Shown piece after piece: positions 23,276-33,858 of a stretch of DNA of 64,000 nucleotides. The stretch's first letter is position 1; every line of letters starts with the position of its first letter. The notes under the pieces are model-generated. The model had not been told where the DNA came from. It did no database searches and worked only from the letters and a program-made list of their open reading frames with translations. Source of the DNA: Acanthococcus lagerstroemiae (lineage: Eukaryota; Arthropoda; Insecta; Hemiptera; Eriococcidae); contig CM063109.1 of the NCBI GenBank assembly GCA_031841125.1, positions 22,539,321 to 22,603,320 of the forward strand, in the 5' to 3' direction. A program made the translations under genes and the position numbers.

Positions 23276-24177
23276 CAGGGACGTACCGATAGTGGGTAGG
23301 GGGGACAACTCCCTTCCTGTAGGAATTTTTCACTCGACCGTTGGAAAAATTTACCATTTTAGTCAGGCGGAGTTAGGAAAATCCAACAAGTCAAAAGTTC
23401 TTTTTTTTTTTTTTAACTTGCTGACACTTTGGGAATTACGATTGAGAAGTGGAGGAAATCAACTCCTTCAGAAAGGATTTATTTTCTTTAAATTTTGGGA
23501 AATGTTGAGCTGAGTCAGCATCAGTTGGAAAAATCCAATAAGTCAATAAAAAATTTTTGTTTGTTTGTGTTTTTTTTTTTTTTTTTTGTTGCTTTGACAC
23601 TTGGGAATTGAGTTGAGAAGTTGGAAAAATCCAACAAGCCAGAAGGTTTTCATTTTGTTTTAATATTTGGAAATTTTAAATAGAGTTAGCATCAGTTGGA
23701 AAATTTCAATAAGTCAATCAAAAGTTTTTTTTGTTTTTTTGTTTTTTTGCTTCCTTTGACACTTGGGAATTGAGTTGAGAAATTGGAAAAATCCAAAAAG
23801 CCAGAAGGTCTTCATTTTGTTTTAATATTTGGAAATTTCAAGTAGAGTCAGCATAAGTTGGAAAATTCCAATAAGTCAATCAAAAGTGTTTTTTTTTTGG
23901 TTTTGTGCTTGCTTTGACACTTGGAAATTGAGTTGAGAAGTTGGAAAAATCTAACAAGTCAAAAAGTTTTTTCTTCTGCTTTGATATTTGGGAATGTTGA
24001 GTTGAGTCTGCATCAGTTGGAAAAATCCAGTAAGTCAATCAAAAGTTTCCCTTTTACTTGCTTTGACACTTAGCAATTGAGTTGAAAAGTTCAAAAAATC
24101 CAATAAGTCAAGACTTGTTTTTTCTCTTTTTGGCTTTGATACTTGAGAATTCTGAAAAACTCTTCGGTACGTCCCTG
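23276..24177. mobile_element. hAT-type non-autonomous element with internal repeats
   Basis: Ends are CAGGGACGTACCGA and TCGGTACGTCCCTG, a perfect 14-bp inverted repeat. Flanks CTGATCTT (23268-23275) and CTGATTTT (24178-24185) give a 7/8 duplication of 8 bp. The interior is a tandem series of two alternating ~80-bp half-units, one with GTTGGAAAAATCCAACAAG and one with CAGTTGGAAAAATCCAATAA; nine are seen from 23338 to 24088. No coding capacity. Related fragments lie at 32969-33235, 52190-52464 and 52785-52925. Confidence 0.85.
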
Positions 24178-24376
24178 CTGATTTTGCTTTGAACGATAGA
24201 CAAATCGTGTATTTGTCATTCTTTATATCTGACAAGAAAAGGGCCCGAGTGTCCATCCAGCAGTTTCAGACACAGAGGACTTTTTCTTGTTCCACATTAC
24301 AATTCACAAACACAGAGGTAGGTTCACATTGAATATCGCTGGCTAAATGCCTGAATGGCTGTTTGAGAACTCATAA

Positions 24377-24657
24377 TAGTGATGTTAAAGTATCGATTTT
24401 TTTTGGTATCGATACTTTGAGGATTGGTATCGATACTTCTTATATCTACCTTTCATTTTTACATTGTTAAATTCAAGTAATTAAATATTGAAATAAAAAA
24501 CTACAAGCACTCAGAGTCAGAACACGAACTTTTAATTGACCAAATTGACGAAAAGTTGCAAAATTGAACATTTAGTTTATCGATATGGTATTCGATACTT
24601 TAAAAAAGGTATCGATACCATCGATACCAAAAAGTATCGATACTATTAACATCACTA
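24377..24657. mobile_element. hAT-type MITE with GGTATCGATACC palindromes
   Basis: Starts TAGTGATGTTAAAGTATCGA and ends with the inverted partner TCGATACTATTAACATCACTA. It is flanked by a perfect 8-bp duplication ACTCATAA (24369-24376 and 24658-24665). The sub-terminal regions hold several copies of the palindrome TATCGATA within GGTATCGATACC-like sites. No coding capacity. The length of the duplication and the TAGTGATG start fit hAT. Confidence 0.9.
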
Positions 24658-25045
24658 ACTCATAACTTGATAAATCCGCAGAAATAGTATTTTTTTACTT
24701 TCAAAAGTTCAAAACTTTGATCGTTGTAAAAACGTTAATCATTTTTCGCGCGATATATTCAATTTTTTTTCAATGAGTTTGTCGGTAAGTTGAATCACCA
24801 GTTTTGATTATGAATTTTGAAATCAAATTCATTGTAACACTGTAAATTTGCCATTTTTCTTCCAGAATGTTTGGTTTATATATTTTAAACATATTGGATA
24901 AGTGGCTGAAAAAATTTAAGGTAAAATCCAAAAAAATTCGGCGATAAAGATTCGACTCCAACTTCTTCGAATTCGAGCCTGAACAACAAACCTCCAGTTT
25001 CATCGAATGATTCGAATACACAGCCCAGCTGTTCTACCGATAAAT

Positions 25046-25409
25046 CAGTGGCGTAGCCAGGATTTTCCCAAGGGGATGGGGGGATGAGGCAAAGTAAGAT
25101 TTTCAAAGGGAAAAAAGTCGAAAATTGAGGTGTTTTTTTAAAGAATCGCCGATATTAGAGGAGTATTTTAGAAAAATGATGGTAAAATTACTGCTCGAAC
25201 TAAAAATTTTTGGGGGAAAAAAAAACGTGTTTTAAAGGCGAAAAATTGCTCATTTTTGCACATTTTATATTCAATTTTAGGTGCCTTGGGGGCATTAGCC
25301 CCTCTTCTCCCCCTAAGAAATCTTCACAGTATATACTATGTGTATCCTAAAGCCCCCCTCCTAGTAAACAGTCAGCACCCCCTACCGTAGATAGCTGGCT
25401 ACGGGCCTG
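25046..25409. mobile_element. hAT-type MITE (CAGTGGCGTAGCC family)
   Basis: Starts CAGTGGCGTAGCCAG and ends CTGGCTACGGGCCTG, inverted partners at 12 or more positions. The interior (GTCGAAAATTGAGGT, ATCGCCGATATTAGAGGA) is shared with 53252-53633 and in short form with 37459-37623. No clear 8-bp duplication is visible here (CGATAAAT versus TATCAACT). Confidence 0.7.
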
Positions 25410-25414
25410 TATCA

Positions 25415-26040
25415 ACTTCAGGACCAAAATGCTTATAACATAAAATGATTCTGGTTAAATTTTCTATTAAAAAAATCCAATACAACTTTTCTCTAGAACG
25501 CATATTCACCGAGATAATCGCAAAAATATGCGAAAGTTTCGAGGAACGGTGGCTCTTGTCATTTTTTTCTTTACTAGCTAAATCGCAGTTATCTAAAAAA
25601 ATATTTACTTTAGGGCCAAAATGCAAATGACATAAAATGTTCGTTGTTAAATTTTCTGTAAAAAAGATTCTGTACAACTTTTCTTTAGAAAACATATTTA
25701 TCGAGATCAGTCACGTTATAATCTTATGCGCAAATTGTTGATCATTGTTACATACGTAATCCGAGGTCTGCTCTCTAGTAGGTAGCTAGGTACTCAACAA
25801 ACTTGTCATGGGCGTAGCTAGGCCGGTGGGGAGGGGGACTGGGGCACAGTAGACAGAGACTGAAATTCTATAATAGTGTGTGCGTTACCCGACATTGATA
25901 GATATTTCAGCTGTAAGATAGTATTTTAAAAAAACTCTGTTTTTCGAAAATTCCACGCATTTTTGCGATTATTTCGATGAATATATTTTTTAAAGAGAAG
26001 TTGTATAGAACCTTTTTATAGAAAATATAACAAAGAACTG
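25415..26040. repeat. ~190-bp tandem duplication plus an inverted partial copy
   Basis: The segment around CCAAAATGCTTATAACATAA, ATTTTCTATTAAAAAAATCC and ACAACTTTTCTCTAGAA at 25420-25520 is repeated at about 25612-25705. An inverted partial copy (TTTGCGATTATTTCGATGAA, GAGAAGTTGTATAGAA) lies at about 25965-26030. Open frames of 61-102 codons here simply mirror the repeat. Another element start, CATGGGCGTAGCTAGG, lies near 25807. Confidence 0.7.
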
Positions 26041-26302
26041 TGAGGGCGCATACGAAAAGGGTACAGTTGACCAATGTTTCGATTTTTACTTTTGTGGCTA
26101 ATTTTATGTAAAAACCCCTCAGAAATCGAATAAAACCAACCCCAGACCACCTGTATCTTGAAAATTCAGCGAGATATTGCAGTTTTAAGTGTAGCAAGTC
26201 AAAATAAAAGCACAAAAACGAAATAGCATGTACTTATGTAAAATTAAATAGTTCGAAAACAATTTGCTTTGAATACTGGACATAATTTTCATCTTGCCCT
26301 TT

Positions 26303-26390
26303 TAAATACAAGAGAAGGCAAGTACATTTACCCGTCGTCAGGATGAGTTGCCTACGTACCTACCCTGAAGGGGAGTCTCACATTTCTCGC
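26303..26390 (-). repeat. Tc1-like terminal fragment, family B (inverted)
   Basis: Read on the minus strand it gives TGAGACTCCCCTTCAGGGTA, then GTAGGCAACTCATCCTGACG, the same block order as at 9071 and 36399. Confidence 0.4.
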
Positions 26391-26749
26391 TGGGAACCTC
26401 TAATCTTATAATGTAGGCAACTTATTCTGCTGCATGAATACCTGTCTACTCTTACCGTTTAAGGGACTCGGATCCGAAAATTTCCGATGAAATTCCTGTA
26501 AAAAGTTTTTCGATGACATCCTTTGGAGATTACCAAACATTTAAATTCTCTGGAAAACATTGGACATTTTTTCCGAAAAGAACGGGCAAGAGATTTGGGG
26601 ATCGTGTGGTAGTGTGTACATTCGGTAAACTGGTCCCTTTTCGTTTGCGCCCTCACATTATCACAAGACCACGTCTAAACCCTGCATAACAGCATTTATT
26701 GCGCATGACAATTGTAGTACTTCCGCAGTTACAATTAGTAAATTCAGAA

Positions 26750-27826
26750 GCCCTCATCTTGGGCAAATGCCTTCTTCAACCCAGCCCATTCGACCCGGTC
26801 AGTGGCTGTTCTGTGGAGTAGTTTGGTTTTGCTGAATTTACAGATGTCGTCCATCCACCTAGTCCTCTGTTTACCTGGGTTTCTCCCTCCTCTGATCGGC
26901 TTGAAAGTAATTTTTTGCGACCAATGTTAGTCCTTCAGTCTGCATAGGTGCTCTGTCTAGTCCCATTTCAATCTTTTGACAAAGTGAACCACATTTTTTT
27001 TAAACCTAGATTTGCCTTTTATTTTTGTTATCCTTACCTTGTCTTTCAGTTTGAAACCAAGCATGGATCTCTCCATAGAGTTTTGTGTAGTCTGAAGTTT
27101 ATTCTCAATTTGTTTTGAAATTGTCCAGGTTCGGCACCCATAGGTCAGTGTCGGGACAACATAGTTGTTGAAGAGTTGACTTTTGTAAGACAGCGAAAAA
27201 TTGTTGTTTTTTTTTTAAATAAATCCTAGGCTCCAAAATTTACCCCATGCTAACACAATTCTTCTATTTACCTCCTTTTCGGTTTAGTTCTGATATGTTT
27301 TCAATTATTTAAATAAATTATGGTGTTGACTATTTCCAAAGTTTCCCCCTTCATTTTTATTAGTTTTGTGTTTTCGGAGTTGCTCAAAATTTTCGTTTTG
27401 GATAGATTGATATCCATACCCGCCTTTTTGCTTTCACAACTGAATTTCTTCAGTATCTGCTGTAACTTGTCCGCACTCCCCGCCACTATTACCGCGTCGT
27501 CCGCAATCCTTAAGTTATTCAAAAATTCTCCGTTAATTTTGATCCACTTTTAGTCCAAACTTAGATTTTTACAAATTTCGTCCAGGGCGCAGTTAAATAG
27601 CAGCAGGGACATTGGACCTCCTTGTCTTCCCCCCTCTTTTGATTTCGAAGATTTCCCCTTCCAGATCTATAACTATTTGTGCTTTTAGCCCCGAGTATGT
27701 TTCCTGAATTAGAGTTACGAAACCCTGGCTTATTCCGTGGTTAATAAGTGCCTGAAGCATGAAATTTTGCTTGAGAAGATCGAAAGCCTTAGTAAAGTCT
27801 ATAAAGGCCAGGTGGGTGGGAATCAT
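26750..27826 (-). pseudogene. RTE-type LINE reverse transcriptase fragment
   Basis: Minus-strand reading gives the second half of an RTE-like ORF2. HLAFIDFTKAFDLLKQ (palm motif A) lies at 27770-27810, a degraded B region near 27620, and NLRIADDAVIVAGSADKL (the FADD-type motif C with Ile for Phe) at about 27460-27515. Then come an LTYGCRTWTI block, LKWDW-EHL and RWMDDICK..RTATDRVEWAGL near 26770. Several frameshifts and stops separate these pieces. It is cut at 27827 by a sequence resembling a hAT end (CATGGGCGTCGCTGCGG). Dead copy; endonuclease domain absent. Confidence 0.8.
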
Positions 27827-27829
27827 GGG

Positions 27830-28660
27830 CGTCGCTGCGGAGGGGTAATACTTACCCCTTGGGGGTAGAAATGATCAAAATTACGCCCCCCTCCCTCAAT
27901 TTGAAGGCCAATAATTATATCTGTACTTGTAGTTATAAAAAATGATCTGCAAGCGAATTAGTGCTATGTGATACCGCAATTAGTAGTACCGTACCATACA
28001 CTTAACTCGCAATACACATACACAGGGTGTCTAACAAAATCGAAATCTGAAAATAAATTGCCCTCCGCCCCCCCCACGTATACTTAGTACGTTCTCCTAG
28101 AGGGAGGGCGTTAGAAAAAAATAAATCCGTTACAACTGTATATACGAGTATCTATACACTTGTAGTTCGTCCACCGTCTTCGCAAGACAGAAAAAAAAAG
28201 GGATGACCCTTAAGTGGATATCTCGAGCCAAAAGTTCCCCTAATAAAGTGTAATTAAGACGAATAAATGACCCTCTCTCATAGTGGTAAGTCATTGGCAA
28301 TTGCTTTGCACTCAGACAATGGAGATTACGTTATACGTTTTTCAATTACACAATTAACGTTAATTTAAACGAGAAACACGTGTGTGCTTTCGCGTTCGTC
28401 GAAATTAAGCCAATTCAGCAATTCATAAGATTTTATTAACTCCGCACATGACGCAGAAAAATTAATGAATAAAAGTGAAGCGCAGTTACGCGCCTGGAAT
28501 AAGTGAATTATATTTTTATGACTCTCCACACAATCTGGTCTTTTCATAAACTCATTTGAGCCTACGATATTTTCTTTCGTTTTTCCTACAGGTAAATTTA
28601 CAAAGCACGTTGAGCGAAAATATTTTCCATTGAGATGCTCCGTAGATTATAAAATTAGAA
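27830..28660. other. No gene seen
   Basis: Starts with G/C-homopolymer-rich sequence of a hAT-like end and a CAGGGTGTCTAACAAAATCG start near 28023. The 28200-28560 part looks unique but has no recognisable exon. Confidence 0.4.
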
Positions 28661-28671
28661 GGCGTGTTCTA

Positions 28672-29130
28672 CAGGGTGTCTCTTTTGCAATGCCTCCTTC
28701 GCCCCTTCCACCTGGTAAGAAGACAACCTCTCCCGACACTTTGTAGATTTGTTTGCAAACTCTTACTTCTGAAGGAGCCAAGCTATGGTCAAATTTTGAA
28801 AAGTTTTCTATCTATAAATTTCTTTTTTCTTCTCACGACTGGAGATAGAAAAATGGTATCAGTAGGTAATAGTAAAGGACAGTTGTAATAACCGCAGACA
28901 AAATAAATGATCGGAATCAGTTCAACATGTTCATAAAATCAATTTTAGTACAAATTATATCAGAAAATTTTCACAATTTTTCAATTTTCCGTGGACTGGC
29001 CCTCTTATACTACAGTTTTTTATTTTTATTTTATTTTTTATTTATTTATTTGCAATCGATTGTACATTAAACCCATAAAATAGGTCATTAGCAACGTTTC
29101 TTGTATCTGTATTAGAACGGCTCAAAATGT
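28672..29130 (+). repeat. Tc1-like terminal sequence, family A, plus orientation
   Basis: TA|CAGGGTGTCTCTTTTGCAAT is followed by CTTCCACCTGGTAAGAAGAC, GTAGATTTGTTTGC, CTATGGTCAAATTTTGAAAA, AAATCAATTTTAGTACAAAT and a (TTTA)-rich block, ending near GAACGGCTCAAAATG. An inverted relative ends at 31893|TA, so the two could be long inverted terminal repeats of one 3.2-kb element or two separate insertions. Confidence 0.6.
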
Positions 29131-29598
29131 GACCGGCTCGGTAGAAAGGAGGCTTACATCTAAAATCAAGTTTTTGAGAAAAACGCGTTTGAAGTTTGGT
29201 AACACTGTATCATTAAGCATGTGGTTTGTACTGCAGGTTATGCCTTCGGAATTGTGTTGTGTGACATCTGTGAGTGTGTGGAATATGTCGGAGTGGTCAG
29301 CCAGGTGCACATAGCGGTGGCGAGTGGGAGGAAGCGGAGGGAAAGTGATAGTCAATTATAGTTTCTTATTTAAAAATTCTGTAATATTTCTAAATGGGGA
29401 AACTCACCTTAGTATGTTACTTCATTTACAGAAATACAAAAAAATCTCGCCAAAAAGCATAGCCTATTATCAAAATTCAAGGGGCTATGTATTAATTTAA
29501 AAATTTTATATTTTCGGTGAATTTTTTGCGCCTTCAATATTGAAGATAGACAGTTATGTCTAGAAAGTATTTTGTTACAAATAGTATGAACAATGAAA

Positions 29599-29825
29599 TC
29601 AAAAGTTCAAAAGTTCAAAAACCTTTTATTTGAGGGAATATAATATAAACAATATTAGTATATAATACTTATAATGTATTAGCGGCCCCAAAGTGGGGCT
29701 CGCTCCTCCCTTGACCCATGCCGGGGTAGGGGCTCCTGTAGACGCTCCCATTCATTTCTATTCCTGGCTATCCTTTGGAAGTTGTTACTTTTTAGAAATT
29801 TATTTATATCGTCTTTCCATCTTAA
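29599..29825 (-). pseudogene. 3' end of an RTE-type LINE
   Basis: On the minus strand 29680-29825 reads as an intact ORF end (WKDDINKFLKSNNFQRI, then RNRNEWERLQ) up to a stop, the C-terminal signature of RTE-type ORFs. After the stop a short AT-rich 3' UTR ends in three TTCAAAAG-like units (29599-29622 on the plus strand). RTE elements typically end in such short tandem repeats. The rest of the element is missing: a 5'-truncated insertion. Confidence 0.75.
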
Positions 29826-29829
29826 TGAA

Positions 29830-30560
29830 GCAAACAAATGAACAATGAAATACCATGTTTGAATTTTTTATTTAAAAATTTTTGAAATTATTATTAGCAT
29901 TTTCAAAAAAATAATAATTTTGAATTGTCCCTTGAAAACAGAAAGTATGCAACCAATTCTGTAGCGAAGATTGAAGATTGTCTTTTTTCAGAAACACTCA
30001 TTTTGTGAGAAAAATCACACACACACATGTTAACCTTCTTTCTTGTAAATTATCTGTTTTTTTTTTTACAATTATCAATTTTCAAACGCTTGTACAGCCG
30101 TGAAAAATAGGTTTTTTCAAGTTAGGCAAACGGGAGTGGGTGCTCCTTAGGATCGAGAATATGAATCTGCAAAAACCCCAAAATCAATTTTTAGACGTAA
30201 GCCCCCGGTCTTCCGAGCCAGTCACAAATGGAGTTCAAGATATCCCCGTGAAGAATTCTTACTTTTAACACTTTTTTCTATGTGGATACTACAATTGTCA
30301 TCTTGCACCTCCTTCCCATCAGTATGCGCCACCGTTTGAGGAATATGGCCAATATGTTACCAAAATTGAATAGTGACCTTTGGAACCAGTTATTAGGTAC
30401 CCATATTAAGCTTTATACACCCCCTCCCCCTCATTGTATGGGCTTCAATTTCAAATATGGTATAAATAGATGAAAGGAGGGAGATTAATAAGCCCCATAA
30501 ACGATATAACACTGTGACGTGGTGAAGTAGCTGAAGAAGATGATTATTATCTCATAACGT
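29830..30560. other. No gene; repeat-derived
   Basis: Contains the block GGAGTTCAAGATATCCCCGT (30233) shared with 31520-31540 and 51554-51575, and the GTCATCTTGCACCTCC block shared with 17830. No coding evidence. Confidence 0.4.
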
Positions 30561-30571
30561 CTGTGTATCTG

Positions 30572-31517
30572 TGTTCAAAAAATGAATTGGTTAGAACTAA
30601 AAGGGATCAAGTACACTTTTGTCGGTTTTGCTTTTTTCACGGATTATGGGGTATTGAAGTATCGCGGATCTTCTGGTGTGGTCGGAATTTTTTGAAACAG
30701 CTGGGAAAGTGCTTTTTGACAACATCGCTTTCCTTCATTCGGAACCAAAATTTTTAATTTCGTAACCTTTTTTTCATTTTTTATTGATATTGACGATGCT
30801 TTGTAAAGAACATTTTAAAAATTTATCGCTATTAACGAAATTTTCTGATAATTTTTTTTTTTAAGACTTCTTTTCCAAAAAGTATACTAAAATGTTGTAT
30901 TTTAGAATAAAAATTAAATACGTTTGGAAAATTTGCATTTTCCTCGTTTCTTTTTTGTAATTTTATGTGTAAGATATAAATTTTTTGTATTAAAATCTTT
31001 TCAAAAACTGGATTTTCTCCAGAAATTGTTTGAAAATGGCGTATTTTATTGTAAAAAATAAAAAATTCCGGCCCATTCACTCTTTTTGCATTTTTATAAC
31101 TGAAAAGTGCTATTTTCAAAAACGAAATCGCAATTTTCCAATACAGCTTCAGAACTGTTTTTTTCTTACAGGCAGGGATTTTGGTCGATTGGAATGGGAC
31201 CGAAACTAAAGTTACCCCTTTATGTCTGGCTACAAAAGGGGGGAGGGGCAATTTCGAGCCGTAAAACCGCAAAAAAAATCGTTCAGAACCAAAAGGGGTC
31301 AAGTCCAAATACTTTGAGCTCTCCCAGCTCCGGCCCATCAAAATTTCATTTGACGGGACCGGGCTTAAACATTGTCTATTGTGACCCTCTACCACCACCC
31401 TGAAGGACGTATTCCATGATTTTCAAATTTTCGAATGAAACAGTTTTTTTCGCTTCCTGGAAAGTGCGATTTTTGGACTTGACCCCATTTAGTTCTAACC
31501 AATTCAATTCTTAACGG
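30572..31517. repeat. Region bounded by ~45-bp inverted repeats
   Basis: GAATTGGTTAGAACTAAAAG at 30583 recurs inverted at about 31480-31515, so the 0.9-kb block between has inverted ends. The interior is very AT-rich with internal repeats. Its minus-strand frame 30832-31398 (188 codons) shows FFIFYNKIRHF and VFNFYSKIQHF as echoes of DNA repeats, so I do not call it a gene. Confidence 0.5.
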
Positions 31518-31893
31518 GGATATCTTGAACTCCATTTTGAGCAGTTCTAATCCAGATTAAAGAAAATTGCTAATTACTTTTTTAATGGGAAATTTGATGT
31601 ACAATCTATTGCAAATAATAATAAAAATAAAAATAAAAAAACAGCTCAAGAGAGCAAGTTTCGCAGGAAATTGAAACAATGTGAACATTTTCTGATATAA
31701 TTTGTACTAAAGTTGATTTGATGTACACCCTGGATGAGAAGAAACCAAAATTTCAAAGATGAAAACTTTTCAAAATTCGACCATAACTCAGCCTCTTCCA
31801 AAGTAAGAGAATGCAAGCATACATATCTACATGTTGTCGGTGTAGGTTGCCTACTTACCAGTGGAAGGAGGTCGTTGCAAAAGAGACACCCTG
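31518..31893 (-). repeat. Tc1-like terminal sequence, family A, minus orientation
   Basis: Reading down from 31893, TA|CAGGGTGTCTCTTTTGCAAC, then CACTGGTAAGTAGGCAACCT, ACATGTAGATATGT, TGGTCGAATTTTGAAAAG and so on to TCAAAATGGAGTTCAAGATA near 31520. It is inverted relative to 28672-29130. Confidence 0.6.
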
Positions 31894-31895
31894 TA

Positions 31896-32968
31896 GATTG
31901 CAAATTAGGGCAAATTGTTGTCATAAATGAATTCATTTACCATAAATCCCCTAGAACATCCATATTAAATTTCTGAAGAGTCCCGCCCCCCTAGGTGCCA
32001 CAGTTATCAAATTAGGAGCATATCGTTATCATAAATGAGTTCAGCTACCCTTGAAACCTCTAAAAGAACATCCATATTGCATTTCACTAAACTGTTGAAA
32101 CCCACTCCCTCCCAAGTGCCACAATTTCGAATTTACAGCCAAACAGTCTTTGAAATCAAATTCTGCGACCTTGGAACCTCCACAGCCAAGTATCTTGACT
32201 CAGTTATTCGAGCCCATGAAACAGTGGCGTGCATACCAGATAAGCGAGGTACGCACCGCTTACCCTGAAAAACCCCGAGAAAATAAGTTTTCATATACCT
32301 AATATATCAACTTGTTATAAATAAAAGATATGAAACATTGGGCAAAGGAAGAAGCGACCGTACTGCCGCTTATTACAGTTATAAATTCACATTAAACAAA
32401 TGGCGCCGTCTGTCGGTTGTTGAGGACACAGTTGAAACAGAAGCGCTCACTGTTCGGCAATCAGTATTCGTATTTATTCGTATCAGGGCATCGATCCGAA
32501 AATCGTCTATTTTTCATATTACACGTAAGCTTGTACACAACTTACACTCCGCCTCCGTATTGATGACCAACACAAAAACACACTAGCATGTTTAACGCGA
32601 CGAAAACTGTGCATTTTGTAAGCGATTTCAATATCGCTTATGGCTTTGCTAGTCGAACGTCAAAGTTGGCTGTGAACTGTGATCAATGTTCTATGTATAT
32701 GCGAATCAACGCGTTCGTGTTAAATGCTCCGATTTTTTTTTTTATGTCCACAAAATGCATATTCTGGATCTTATTGAAACCCCATTACCGCGATTTACTT
32801 TTAATGAACAATTAGAATTATTTATTAATGGTGGTAAACCGATACCAGAATTACTATTTTCGAAAACTAAGTAAAAAATACATTTCCACACGTATCGCAA
32901 TATGAAAACATTTTGTGGTTAACCGGTTGTAAAGATGGTGGAAAACTATTTTGTCGGCCATTTCTATT
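31896..32968. other. Unassigned; one hAT-like end
   Basis: CAGTGGCGTGCATACCAGAT at 32222 looks like a hAT left end, but no right end was found. The region 32400-32880 has moderate GC and overlapping frames (32588-32815, 32686-32874) with no recognised domain; it could be a transposase remnant. Confidence 0.35.
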
Positions 32969-33235
32969 CAGGGGCATACTGATAGGGGGCAACTCCCCCC
33001 ATCCCCGTAGGAATTATTCACTCAGCAGTTGGAAAAATTTACAATTTCAATCAGGCGGAATTGGAAAAATCCAACAAGTCAAAAGGTTCCTGTTTTTTGC
33101 TTTGTTACTTGGGAATTGAATTGAGAAGTTAGAAAAATCCAACAAGTCAAAGTCTTTTTTGCTTTGATGTTTGGGAATTCTGAGTTGAGTCAGTTGGAAA
33201 AATCCAACAAGTTAATAGGTTTTTTTTTTGCGTTG
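32969..33235. mobile_element. Truncated copy of the 23.3-kb hAT family
   Basis: Starts CAGGGGCATACTGATAGG, then shares TCACTCAGCAGTTGGAAAAA and GAAAAATCCAACAAGTCAAA repeats with 23276-24177. No right terminus is seen, so it is a 3'-truncated copy. Confidence 0.65.
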
Positions 33236-33389
33236 ATAAATCTGAATAATTTCATCAATGCCGTTTTGTAGTAGCATGTTTCATACTTTTATTCTGATTT
33301 GTACTTCACCTCTACGCCTATCACTTACCTCCTAGGAAAACTCACCGCACGCTACTGCAGTGAAAGGTGTAAAAAGTTGTAATATGGAA

Positions 33390-33790
33390 GTCATTTAGAA
33401 TGTTAAAAACGCAGAAAAATACAAATTTCAAAATGAGATATCTAAGGGGTTCAGAAGAGAGGGAGAAAATAATTCCAGGGGTAGGTAAAAAGGGAAGTAT
33501 AGGAACGGGTCGGAGAGCGACTTGTATCCATTTGATTCCCTGAGGTCGGTGAGACCACAAAAATGTCAGACATTCTACGTACACTTTTATGAAGCCTGGG
33601 TTAAAATGTTCCATTATATGGGTTCATTTTTTACTCCCCCCCCCCCGTTTCCGGAGATTTTAAAACAGACACGAAAAACAGCATAGTAAAAATGTTCACT
33701 CGTTGCCATGTACGTACATATACACTTTTGCTGTACAAGTTACAGTTGAGAAATTTGTGAGGAAAAACGGAGGAACGGGACACATGACTT
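33390..33790. repeat. Dispersed repeat also at 37985-38250
   Basis: Shares AAGGGGTT, a GGGTAGGTAA block, GGGTCGG and a TGAGACCACAAAAATGTCAG-like block in the same order with 37985-38250. No coding evidence; the minus frame 33342-33614 falls in it. Confidence 0.45.
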
Positions 33791-33858
33791 CTTGGGGAGC
33801 TCGACGTGAGTTCCGAGGTAGGCTACATTCTTTAAAATATTCCTCAGGATCCTAACTA

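Noticed and set aside
30832..31398. 188-codon minus-strand open frame, one of the longest in the window
   Set aside because: Very AT-rich, lies within inverted-repeat-bounded DNA, and its peptide echoes itself (FYNKIRHF and FYSKIQHF) because the DNA repeats. No domain, no Kozak or splice support.
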